Positions 21,754-28,427 of a DNA stretch of 28,427 nt are shown piece after piece. How positions within the stretch are numbered: position 1 is the first letter of the stretch; every line of letters starts with the position of its first letter. The notes below the pieces were generated by a model. The model saw only the letters and a list, made by a program, of their open reading frames with translations. It did not search any database and was not told the DNA's origin. Source of the DNA: CAISGS01 sp044376615 (GTDB lineage Bacteria; Pseudomonadota; Alphaproteobacteria; Caulobacterales; Caulobacteraceae); NCBI GenBank assembly GCA_044376615.1, contig JBILKO010000024.1, positions 1-28,427 on the forward strand, read 5' to 3'. The position numbers and the translations under genes are program-made.

Positions 21754-23043
21754 ATGTCCAGCCTAGACGTCTCCATTCCTGACCATATTGCCCGGACCGT
21801 TATCGATCCAAAGGCCTATGCGGATGACACGGCACTGCATGAAGCCTTGCGTTGGCTGCGGCTTAATCAGCCCCTTGGCAAGACCCAGATTGATGGCTTT
21901 TCGCCGTTTTGGCTGGTCACCAAACATGCCGATATTCTCGAGATCAGTCGGCAAAATGATTTGTTTCTTAGTGGTGAATTGGCAACCACCTTGGTCAATC
22001 AGGAAGGCGACGCGAAGGTAAGGCAAATGACAGGCGGCAGCCCACATTTGGTGCGAAGCCTGGTCCAGATGGATGCACCAGACCATCCCAAGTTCCGCGT
22101 CCTGACCCAATCCTGGTTCCTGCCGCAAAACATCCGCAAGCTCGAAGACCGTATCCGCACAATTGCGCGCAACCATGTTGACCATATGGTATCGCTAGGC
22201 GGCGAGTGCGATTTTGTCGCCGACCTGGCCCTGCACTATCCCTTGAGGGTCATTATGGAGATCCTTGGCGTGCCGGCAGAGGACGAGCCTCGGATGTTGC
22301 GCCTGACCCAGGAATTGTTTGGTTCGCAAGACCCAGAGCTGAACCGCGATGGCAAGGCCTTAGAAGATTCCGATGCCACCTTGGCGGCTATTCAAGCGGT
22401 CCTGGCGGACTTTTTCATGTATTTTCACCAGATCACGACGTCTAGGCGGGCGGAGCCCAAGGACGATGTTGCCACCGTCATCGCCAATGGAAAGATCGAT
22501 GGTGAGCCGATCGGTGATTTTGAGGCCATGAGTTATTATGTCATTGTTGCGACGGCTGGCCACGACACGACATCATCTTCGACGGCGGGTGCGATCTGGG
22601 GGCTTTGCGAGAATCCGGGCGAGCTGGCAAAGCTCAAGGCCGATCCCTCCTTGATCCCGGCGCTGGTAGACGAAGCCATCCGCTGGGTGACCCCGGTAAA
22701 ACACTTTATGCGGTCTGCCACCCAAGACTATGAGCTTCGCGGCCGCAAGATCGCTAAGGGCGATTGGTTGCTTCTGTCCTATCCATCCGGCAATCGCGAT
22801 GAAGAAGTGTTCGACGCGCCTGATGATTTCCGGGTCGACCGGGGCGCTAGCAAGCATTTGGCCTTTGGCTACGGCGCACATCTATGCCTGGGCCAGCACC
22901 TGGCTAAGATGGAGATGCGTATCCTGTTCGAAGAATTGCTGCCGCGCCTAAAATCGGTCAGCTTTAATGGCACGCCTGAACGGGCCGAAACCAATTTCGT
23001 CGGCGGTCCGAAAAAACTTCCGATCAAGTTCGAAATGGTATGA
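21754..23043 (+). CDS. Cytochrome P450
   Basis: A 429-residue soluble bacterial P450 monooxygenase. The oxygen-activation helix has ATAGHDTTSS, the ExxR motif is EAIR in LVDEAIRWVTPVKHFMR, and the heme-binding loop is FGYGAHLCLGQ with the thiolate ligand Cys378. Length and absence of a membrane anchor fit class I systems that need a ferredoxin and a ferredoxin reductase, neither of which is encoded nearby. ATG 21754 has AGAGGAAAG upstream. It ends 1 base before the stop of the convergent Lrp-family gene. Neighbours give no hint of substrate, and the CYP family cannot be named with confidence. Confidence 0.93.
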   Translation: MSSLDVSIPDHIARTVIDPKAYADDTALHEALRWLRLNQPLGKTQIDGFSPFWLVTKHADILEISRQNDLFLSGELATTLVNQEGDAKVRQMTGGSPHLVRSLVQMDAPDHPKFRVLTQSWFLPQNIRKLEDRIRTIARNHVDHMVSLGGECDFVADLALHYPLRVIMEILGVPAEDEPRMLRLTQELFGSQDPELNRDGKALEDSDATLAAIQAVLADFFMYFHQITTSRRAEPKDDVATVIANGKIDGEPIGDFEAMSYYVIVATAGHDTTSSSTAGAIWGLCENPGELAKLKADPSLIPALVDEAIRWVTPVKHFMRSATQDYELRGRKIAKGDWLLLSYPSGNRDEEVFDAPDDFRVDRGASKHLAFGYGAHLCLGQHLAKMEMRILFEELLPRLKSVSFNGTPERAETNFVGGPKKLPIKFEMV

Positions 23044-23044
23044 C

Positions 23045-23530
23045 CTAGGCGCGCCTGGCCCCAGCGATAGGCAGGTCGGGGCGTTTTACAATACTGCGGA
23101 GGGCAATGGACGAGGTCACGCGCGTGACTCCGGACAGCCGCGTTAGGCGCGTTGAGTGAATGCGCGCCAGGTCGTCGACATCCTTGGCCACGACCCGCAC
23201 TAGAAAATCCGATGAGCCGGTCATGAGGTAACATTCCATGACTTCTGGTACGGTTGCGATCTCGCGCTCAAACGCGGCAAGGGCGGCTTCTGACTGTGAT
23301 GACAAGGCGATCGTCACGAATACACTGAGCGGCAGGCCAACGGCGCGTTGGTTGACCATCGCGGCATAACGCTCAATCACGCCCTTCTGCTCCAATAGTC
23401 TTACCCGTCTCAGACAGGCGCTTTCGGACAAGTGTGCCAATTCGGCCAATTGGGCATTTGTCATACGCCCATCCTTTTGCAGGGCAGCCAATAGGGCCAG
23501 ATCAATGCCGTCAAGATCAGGGTTAGTCAT
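23045..23530 (-). CDS. Lrp/AsnC-family transcriptional regulator
   Basis: A 161-residue Lrp/AsnC protein from the chosen start. The N-terminal helix-turn-helix is GIDLALLAALQKDGRMTNAQLAELAHLSESACLRRVRLLEQKGVI. The C-terminal RAM ligand domain carries VMECYLMTGSSDFLVRVVAKDVDDL. Open reading extends to an ATG at 23602, but starting there would add about 24 residues not usual in the family and would run through the palindrome at 23567-23583. It is divergent from alanine dehydrogenase, a classic arrangement in which the regulator (AldR type) senses alanine or other amino acids and controls ald. Confidence 0.92.
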   Translation of the reverse strand: MTNPDLDGIDLALLAALQKDGRMTNAQLAELAHLSESACLRRVRLLEQKGVIERYAAMVNQRAVGLPLSVFVTIALSSQSEAALAAFEREIATVPEVMECYLMTGSSDFLVRVVAKDVDDLARIHSTRLTRLSGVTRVTSSIALRSIVKRPDLPIAGARRA

Positions 23531-23566
23531 GATGTGCTCAAGTTTTCTGTAAAAAAGAGGAATAAA

Positions 23567-23583
23567 TTCGCATATTCTGCGAA
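23567..23583. promoter_or_regulatory. Likely Lrp/AldR operator between regulator and ald
   Basis: TTCGCA-TATTC-TGCGAA is a perfect 6-bp inverted repeat with an A/T-rich centre. It resembles the overall design of Lrp-type sites (15-17 bp, weak palindrome, A/T centre). It sits 37 bases upstream of the regulator start and 90 upstream of ald. Assignment to the adjacent Lrp-family protein is inferred from position. Confidence 0.5.
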
Positions 23584-23672
23584 ATAGTCGAGCGTTGGCC
23601 ATGAATTGAGGCGAAAATCGTCAGCTGATCTGAGCTACACTGGTACAAATTCATCAAGTTGGAGCTCACACC

Positions 23673-24758
23673 ATGCGTATCGGCGTTCCTAAGGAAATCA
23701 AGGTTGAGGAATACCGGGTCGGTATGACCCCTGGCATTGCCCATATGTTGGTTCTCGACGGCGCTGAAGTGGTTGTCGAAACCCAGGCTGGTGCTGGTCT
23801 CGGCTTTAGCGATGCCGATTATGAGGCGGCCGGGGCCAAGGTCCTGCCAAGTGCCGATGCTGTGTTTGCCAGCGCGGACATGATCGTAAAGGTCAAGGAA
23901 CCTCAAGCGGTAGAGATTGCCCGACTTGAGGCCCGCCATGTCTTGTTCACCTATCTGCATCTGGCCGCCGATAAGGCCCAGGCTGAAGGCTTGATGAAGT
24001 CCGGCTGTACGGCGATTGCCTATGAAACCGTCACTGATCGTGCAGGCAGGCTGCCGCTTCTGGCACCCATGAGCCAGGTGGCGGGGCGTATGGCGGTCGA
24101 TGTCGGCGCTAATGCGCTTTTGCGGCCCAATGGTGGACGCGGTCTGTTGCTTGGCGGGGTGCCGGGCGTAGCGCCTGCCAAGGTCGTGATCCTCGGCGGT
24201 GGGGTTTCAGGTGTTAATGCCGCCCAGATGGCGGTCGGGCATCACGCCCAGGTGTCCTTGTTTGATATCTCGCTCGACCGTCTGGCCCAGATCGATGCCC
24301 AATTTGGCGGGCGGGTAACCACTCTGTATTCGGAGCCTCATGCCATCGGTAAGGTCATTGCTGACGCGGATCTGGTTATTGGCTGCGTTCTGGTCCCAGG
24401 CGCCGCAGCGCCAAAACTCGTTAGCCGCGCAGACCTCGGCCGCATGCAGAAGGGTGCAGTCCTGGTCGATGTCGCCATTGATCAGGGTGGCTGTTTTGAA
24501 ACCAGCCATCCAACCACCCATACCAACCCAACCTTTGTCGTCGATGGCGTGGTCCATTATTGCGTCGCCAATATGCCAGGCGCAGCGCCCTTGACTTCAA
24601 CCCATGCCCTGACCGCCGCAACAGCGCCCTATATCCGGGCATTGGCGTCTAAGGGGGCAGAGCGCGCTATGGCAGACGACCCAGGCCTCGCGGCGGGCCT
24701 AAATGTTCGAGCGGGCAAGATTACCCATGCTGCTGTGGCTGAAGCTTTGGGGCTCTAG
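23673..24758 (+). CDS. ald: Alanine dehydrogenase
   Basis: A 361-residue NAD-dependent alanine dehydrogenase, which interconverts L-alanine and pyruvate plus ammonia. It matches family residues exactly in place: Arg15 in EEYRVG, Lys75 in VKVKEP and the catalytic His96 in FTYLHLAAD. The nucleotide-binding loop is ILGGGVSGVNAAQMA. The C-terminal region VANMPGAAPLTSTHAL is typical. GGAG precedes ATG 23673. It is divergent from an Lrp-family regulator and convergent on the aminotransferase, with which it shares a 4-bp CTAG stop overlap. Since that aminotransferase probably forms alanine from pyruvate, ald could recycle the alanine and release ammonia. Confidence 0.96.
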   Translation: MRIGVPKEIKVEEYRVGMTPGIAHMLVLDGAEVVVETQAGAGLGFSDADYEAAGAKVLPSADAVFASADMIVKVKEPQAVEIARLEARHVLFTYLHLAADKAQAEGLMKSGCTAIAYETVTDRAGRLPLLAPMSQVAGRMAVDVGANALLRPNGGRGLLLGGVPGVAPAKVVILGGGVSGVNAAQMAVGHHAQVSLFDISLDRLAQIDAQFGGRVTTLYSEPHAIGKVIADADLVIGCVLVPGAAAPKLVSRADLGRMQKGAVLVDVAIDQGGCFETSHPTTHTNPTFVVDGVVHYCVANMPGAAPLTSTHALTAATAPYIRALASKGAERAMADDPGLAAGLNVRAGKITHAAVAEALGL

Positions 24759-26074
24759 TCCACGGTCGCTAGAACCTTACGTATGGTCTCAACAATCTGG
24801 TCGATATGAGCCTTTTCAATGATCAGGGGCGGGGACAGGGCGATAATGTCGCCTGTGACCCGGATCATAACGCCCTGATCAAAGGCCTTGATAAAGGCCT
24901 CCATCGCCCGTTCCGTCGGCTTGCCGGGCCGGGGCTCTAGCTCGATCCCGCCGATCAAGCCGAGATTACGGATATCGATGACATGCCGCGCATCTTTCAG
25001 GCTATGGACGGCCGCTTGCCAATAGGGCTCTAGGTTTGCTGCGCGGGCAAATAGGCCTTCCTCGGCATAGGTCTCGAGCGTGGCGATACCGGCGGCGCAG
25101 GCTAATGGATGGCCCGAATAGGTGAAGCCGTGGAAGAGCTCAATCGGAGCTTCGGCTGCGGACATAAAGGTCTCATAAATCGTGTCGCTGACCGCGACTG
25201 CGCCCATGGGCACGGCCGCATTGGTTAGGCCCTTGGCCATGCAGATCATGTCGGGCCGCACACCAAATCGCTCGGCGGCGAAGGTCGCACCCAGGCGGCC
25301 AAAGCCGGTTATGACCTCATCAAAGATCAGCAAGATGCTATGCTTGTCACAAATGGCCCGTAAGCGCTCGAGATAGGCCTTGGGCGGGATTAGGACGCCG
25401 GTTGAGCCTGCTACAGGCTCGACAATAACGGCGGCAATGGTTGAGGCATCATGCAGGGCAACCAGCCGCTCCAGCGTATCCGCCAGATCAGCGCCATGTT
25501 CGGGCTGACCTTTGGAAAACGCGTTCCTGGCCAAGTCATGGGTGTGGGGCAGATGGTCAACGCCGGTCAGGAGTGTGCCGAAATTCATCCTATTGCGGAC
25601 AATACCGCCAACTGAAATCCCGCCAAACCCAACGCCGTGATAGCCGCGCTCACGCCCGATCAGGCGGGTGCGAGTGCCGCGGCCAAGGGCGCGCTGATAG
25701 GCTAGTGCAATCTTTAGGGCCGTGTCCGCCGATTCCGAACCTGAGCCCGTAAAAAAGATCTTTTTCAGGTCATAGGGCATCAGGGCGGAAAGCTTGGCCG
25801 CGAATTGAAACGCGATTGGGTGGCCGAGATTAAAGGAGGGCGCATAGTCCAGCTCACCGGCCTGACGGCGGATCGCCTCGACAATGCGCGGCCGGCTATG
25901 GCCAGCATTGACGCACCAGAGCCCCGCCGTGCCATCGAGGATCTGGCGACCATCTGTGGTCACATAATGCATATCCTTGGCACCGGCGACCATGCGCGGA
26001 TCGGCCTTAAAGCGCCGATTGGGTGTGAATGGCATCCAATAGGCATCCAGCGCGTTGGAACCGAAATCAGCCAT
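24755..26074 (-). CDS. Omega-amino acid:pyruvate aminotransferase (class III)
   Basis: A 439-residue class III PLP-dependent aminotransferase from the chosen start. WMPFTPNRRFKADPRM at the N terminus is characteristic of beta-alanine/omega-amino acid:pyruvate transaminases. FFTGSGSESADTALK binds cofactor phosphate, LLIFDEVITGFGR holds the cofactor aspartate, and Lys281 in MAKGLTNAAVPMGAV is the PLP lysine. The frame is open to 26224, but ATG 26074 fits family length and leaves the operator at 26138 outside the gene. It is divergent from a GntR regulator. The product semialdehyde would suit the GabD-like enzyme downstream of that regulator. The actual amino donor (beta-alanine, GABA, putrescine-type or other) is not determined. 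Confidence 0.88.
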   Translation of the reverse strand: MADFGSNALDAYWMPFTPNRRFKADPRMVAGAKDMHYVTTDGRQILDGTAGLWCVNAGHSRPRIVEAIRRQAGELDYAPSFNLGHPIAFQFAAKLSALMPYDLKKIFFTGSGSESADTALKIALAYQRALGRGTRTRLIGRERGYHGVGFGGISVGGIVRNRMNFGTLLTGVDHLPHTHDLARNAFSKGQPEHGADLADTLERLVALHDASTIAAVIVEPVAGSTGVLIPPKAYLERLRAICDKHSILLIFDEVITGFGRLGATFAAERFGVRPDMICMAKGLTNAAVPMGAVAVSDTIYETFMSAAEAPIELFHGFTYSGHPLACAAGIATLETYAEEGLFARAANLEPYWQAAVHSLKDARHVIDIRNLGLIGGIELEPRPGKPTERAMEAFIKAFDQGVMIRVTGDIIALSPPLIIEKAHIDQIVETIRKVLATVD

Positions 26075-26137
26075 GTGCCACACCTTGAACAAGACCCGCC
26101 AAAGCGCCGGGACTGGCGCTAGCGCGCGGTTTATAGC

Positions 26138-26155
26138 ATTGTGATCACGATTTTG
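26138..26155. promoter_or_regulatory. GntR operator copy 1 (between aminotransferase and gntR)
   Basis: ATTGTGATCACGATTTTG holds the palindrome GTGATCAC, which fits the GT-N4-AC core of GntR-family sites. It matches 16 of 18 bases of a second copy at 26929-26946 before gabD. It lies 64 bases upstream of the aminotransferase start and 19 upstream of the regulator's likely TTG start, a good place to control both. Confidence 0.65.
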
Positions 26156-26173
26156 AATAGGAGCATACCTGCC

Positions 26174-26902
26174 TTGAGCCCACCAAAGCCGCGCCGTGCC
26201 TTGTCTGAGGCGGTTGCTGTTCATGATCAGGTTTATGAGGCCCTACGTCTGGCCCTGATCACCGGCAAGATTGCGCCGGGCAGGGGTGTTTCATTGCGAA
26301 GCCTCGCTGCCGAGCTTGGCGTCAGTCCAATGCCCGTGCGCGATGCGGTGCGGCGCCTTTTGGCCGAGCGGGCCTTGTCAATTAATCCGGCTAATAAGCG
26401 CTTGTCAGTGCCGTCCCTGACCTCAGACCGCCTTGCTCAATTGCAAAAGGCACGGCTTTGGATCGAGCCGGACTTGGCCGCCCTAGCGACTGCTAATGCG
26501 ACGCCGGCCTTGATTGAGACCCTGGAGTCCATTGATGAGGCGCTCGGTGTGGGCGTTCAGGCCGGCGATGTTGATCAGTACATGACGGCTAACCACGCCT
26601 TTCATTTTACGCTTTATGAGGCTGCGGGCGCCGATGTGCTCTTATCTATCGCTGGAGGCCTCTGGCTTCAGATCGGCCCCTTCATGCGGGTGGTATTTGG
26701 CCGACTTGGCACAGCGGGCCTAGGCGCGGACTGGCATGAGGAGGCCATGTTGGGGCTAAAAGCCGGTCATTCGGAAAAGGTGCGCAATGCGATTGCAGCA
26801 GATATTTTACAAGGCATGGACGGCATGCGTGCAGCGGTTTTGCATGACGAGGCGTGGCCGAGCCCTGCCCCAGCCAAGCGGCGCAATCGGGCGCTTGCCT
26901 AG
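26174..26902 (+). CDS. GntR-family regulator, FadR/FCD type
   Basis: A 242-residue regulator from the chosen start. The winged helix spans about residues 15-80: VYEALRLALITGKIAPGRG, LRSLAAELGVSPMPVRDAVRRLLAERAL. An all-helical FCD ligand-binding domain follows, with NHAFHFTLYEAAG and HEEAMLGLKAGH carrying the usual metal/ligand-contact histidines. Start: GTG 26141 lies inside the palindromic operator, while TTG 26174 has AGGAG at 26159-26163, so the TTG is preferred, with doubt. It is divergent from the aminotransferase and upstream of the GabD-like gene; both have copies of the same palindrome nearby, so it probably regulates the pathway and itself. Confidence 0.87.
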   Translation: MSPPKPRRALSEAVAVHDQVYEALRLALITGKIAPGRGVSLRSLAAELGVSPMPVRDAVRRLLAERALSINPANKRLSVPSLTSDRLAQLQKARLWIEPDLAALATANATPALIETLESIDEALGVGVQAGDVDQYMTANHAFHFTLYEAAGADVLLSIAGGLWLQIGPFMRVVFGRLGTAGLGADWHEEAMLGLKAGHSEKVRNAIAADILQGMDGMRAAVLHDEAWPSPAPAKRRNRALA

Positions 26903-26928
26903 GCTTGACTCCCGACGCGCCCTCGTAA

Positions 26929-26946
26929 ATTGTGATCACAGTTTTG
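26929..26946. promoter_or_regulatory. GntR operator copy 2 (upstream of gabD-like gene)
   Basis: ATTGTGATCACAGTTTTG contains the perfect 10-bp palindrome TGTGATCACA. It lies 36 bases upstream of the gabD-like ATG and 27 after the gntR stop. The match to the copy at 26138-26155 extends beyond the palindrome into the TTTTG flank, so the two are unlikely to be chance copies. Confidence 0.65.
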
Positions 26947-26982
26947 CGCTTTCGTTTGGGCGCTCGGCTCAAAGGATGTCCG

Positions 26983-28419
26983 ATGTTTGATCCTATCTCT
27001 CAGGCCCTGATCGATGGCCACTGGGTGGACGGCGTCAAACAATTTGCCGTGACCAATCCGGCCAATGGTGTTGAGATTATCAAGGTAGCAGATCTTGGCG
27101 CAGACCATGCACGCCAGGCCATAGACGCGGCGCATAAGGCCTTGCCGGCTTGGTCGGCCATGACCGCCAAGGCGCGGGCGGCCATCTTGATGCGCTGGAA
27201 TAGCTTGATCCTTGAAAATACTGAGGCCCTGGCACAGCTCATGACCGCCGAGCAGGGCAAGCCCTTGGCCGAGGCACGCGGCGAGGTGGCCTATGGTGCG
27301 GCCTTTATTGAATGGTTTGCTGAAGAGGCCAAGCGTGCCTATGGTCATACCATTCCGACAACGGCTTCGAGCAAGCGCATGATGTCGATCAAGCAGCCGG
27401 TTGGGGTTTGCGCGGCGATTACGCCCTGGAATTTTCCGATTGCCATGATCACCCGCAAGGTTGGGCCAGCGCTTGCGGCTGGCTGTACGATCGTGGTCAA
27501 GCCTTCGGAGGAGACGCCCTTATCGGCCCTGGCAATCGCTAAATTGGCGATCGAGGCCGGGCTTCCGGCCGGGGTCTTGAATATTGTCACCGGCACAGAT
27601 GCTAAGGCGATCGGCCAGGTTATGTGTTCGGATAGTCGCGTACGCAAATTGTCCTTCACGGGTTCAACCGTGGTCGGCAAGATTCTCTATGCCCAGTGCG
27701 CAGGCACGGTGAAAAAGCTGTCGCTTGAGCTTGGCGGTAATGCGCCCTTTATGGTGTTTGACGACGCCGACCTCGACGCTGCCGTCGCCGGGGCGCTGGC
27801 TTCAAAGTATCGCAATGCGGGCCAGACCTGCGTCTGTGCCAATCGCATGTTGGTGCAGGCGGGTATTTATGATGCCTTTGCAGAGCGGCTGGCCAAGGCC
27901 GCCGGCGATTTCATCGTTGGCGCTGGCGCCTCTGAAGACACGGTGATTGGTCCTCTAATCAATGCCGAGGCCATCGATAAGGTTGACCATCTGGTTGCCC
28001 AGGCCTTGTCGCGCGGGGCCAAGGCTTTGGTGGGCGGCGGGCGTCATCCGTTCGGCGCCCAGTTCTTTAATCCAACGGTCCTGGTCGACGTCACACCCGA
28101 TATGGATGTGTTCACTCAGGAAATCTTTGGACCTGTCGCGCCTCTGGTTCGGTTTGAGACCGAGGCGGATGCCATTGCGCTGGCCAATGGCACGCCCTTT
28201 GGCCTGGCCTCATATTTCTATAGCCGGGACGTCTCGCGCTGTTGGCGCGTCGGCGAGGCGCTAGAATTTGGCATGGTCGGCATAAATGAGGGTCTGTTTT
28301 CCACCGAGGTGGCCCCCTTTGGCGGCTGGAAGGAAAGCGGACTTGGCCGTGAAGGCGCGTCTGAAGGCTTGGCCGAGTATCTAGAAACCAAATATCTGTG
28401 TTTTGGGGGCATTCTATGA
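26983..28419 (+). CDS. gabD: NAD(P)-dependent succinate-semialdehyde dehydrogenase-like (GabD family)
   Basis: A 478-residue aldehyde dehydrogenase, close to E. coli GabD (482). The Rossmann core has TPWNFPIAMITRK, VKPSEETPLSA and FTGSTVVGK. The general base is Glu249 in LELGGNAP and the nucleophile Cys283 in AGQTCVCANR, followed at +2 by Cys285, as in GabD proteins where a Cys-X-Cys pair lies at the active-site loop. EIFGPVAPL and PFGGWKESGLGREG are family signatures. The frame is open to a GTG at 26932, but that lies inside the operator; ATG 26983 has AAAGGAT upstream. It would oxidise the semialdehyde made by the aminotransferase; succinate or another semialdehyde cannot be decided. Confidence 0.92.
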   Translation: MFDPISQALIDGHWVDGVKQFAVTNPANGVEIIKVADLGADHARQAIDAAHKALPAWSAMTAKARAAILMRWNSLILENTEALAQLMTAEQGKPLAEARGEVAYGAAFIEWFAEEAKRAYGHTIPTTASSKRMMSIKQPVGVCAAITPWNFPIAMITRKVGPALAAGCTIVVKPSEETPLSALAIAKLAIEAGLPAGVLNIVTGTDAKAIGQVMCSDSRVRKLSFTGSTVVGKILYAQCAGTVKKLSLELGGNAPFMVFDDADLDAAVAGALASKYRNAGQTCVCANRMLVQAGIYDAFAERLAKAAGDFIVGAGASEDTVIGPLINAEAIDKVDHLVAQALSRGAKALVGGGRHPFGAQFFNPTVLVDVTPDMDVFTQEIFGPVAPLVRFETEADAIALANGTPFGLASYFYSRDVSRCWRVGEALEFGMVGINEGLFSTEVAPFGGWKESGLGREGASEGLAEYLETKYLCFGGIL

Positions 28420-28427
28420 CCACCACC
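28416..28427 (+). CDS. Start of a further gene cut by the window edge
   Basis: ATGACCACCACC begins at the gabD stop in an ATGA overlap, the same junction used inside other operons of this window. Only four codons (MTTT) are visible, so nothing can be said about the product. It would be co-transcribed with gabD and share its operator. Confidence 0.4.

Noticed and set aside
20443..23055. GGCGCGCC palindromes at 20443-20450 and 23048-23055 as a shared regulatory element
   Set aside because: Such GC palindromes are expected by chance in this composition; one sits in a ribosome binding site spacer and the other within the 3' end of a coding region.
26141..26148. GTGATCAC sites read as CRP/FNR-type operators
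   Set aside because: CRP sites need TGTGA and TCACA separated by six bases. Here the arms touch without a spacer, which fits a GntR-type GT-N4-AC core better, and a GntR gene is adjacent.
1..28427. CRISPR array, insertion sequence, prophage, tRNA or rRNA genes
   Set aside because: No regularly spaced repeats, transposase or integrase motifs, phage structural genes or tRNA-like cloverleaf sequences were recognised on reading both strands.

Overview
The window looks like chromosomal or chromid DNA of an alphaproteobacterium of moderately high GC, most likely in or near Caulobacterales. The best lineage clue is a gene for ChpT, the histidine phosphotransferase of the CckA-ChpT-CtrA pathway, followed by a CheY-like and a CheR-like gene. 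Genes are packed tightly, with many 4-bp ATGA overlaps inside operons and no gene-free stretch above 300 bases. No tRNA, rRNA, insertion sequence or CRISPR array was seen.

Layout: (1) 28-1099, a plasmid-type RepA (RPA family) initiator flanked by two near-identical 20-bp direct repeats, with inverted repeats upstream. (2) 1194-9447, a molybdenum cofactor region: xdhC, the convergent operon moaA-moaD-moaE-moaB-moaC-moeA, mocA, and a two-subunit xanthine-oxidase-family enzyme (iorAB-like) whose large subunit has a Tat plus lipoprotein signal. Together these would make MPT, insert Mo, form the cytosine dinucleotide form (MCD), and mature and supply one exported hydroxylase or dehydrogenase. (3) 9592-10473, a siroheme-synthase-like protein with a shortened methyltransferase half. 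(4) 10470-14202, an MHS-type transporter, a GntR/UTRA regulator and an acetyl-CoA hydrolase/transferase family enzyme, all on the minus strand. (5) 14291-15664, an amidase-signature hydrolase. (6) 15711-19615, a ydbH-ynbE-ydbL operon, the intermembrane AsmA-like lipid-transport bridge. (7) 19688-21641, chpT, cheY-like and cheR-like. (8) 21754-23043, a cytochrome P450. (9) 23045-24758, an Lrp/AsnC regulator divergent from alanine dehydrogenase. (10) 24755-28427, an omega-amino-acid:pyruvate aminotransferase, a GntR/FCD regulator and a GabD-like semialdehyde dehydrogenase, with the start of a further gene at the right edge.

The last block reads as a small regulon. The sequence ATTGTGATCAC followed by a TTTTG tail occurs twice, once between the divergent aminotransferase and gntR genes and once before gabD, which fits a GntR-family operator. 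Alanine released by the aminotransferase, which uses pyruvate as acceptor, could be returned to pyruvate by the neighbouring alanine dehydrogenase. Four of the five convergent gene pairs end in a shared 4-bp palindrome (TTAA or CTAG) that holds both stop codons. No wholly unknown system stands out. The most informative oddities are the RepA locus with its flanking repeats, the self-contained MCD enzyme module, the paired GntR operators and the shortened siroheme synthase.
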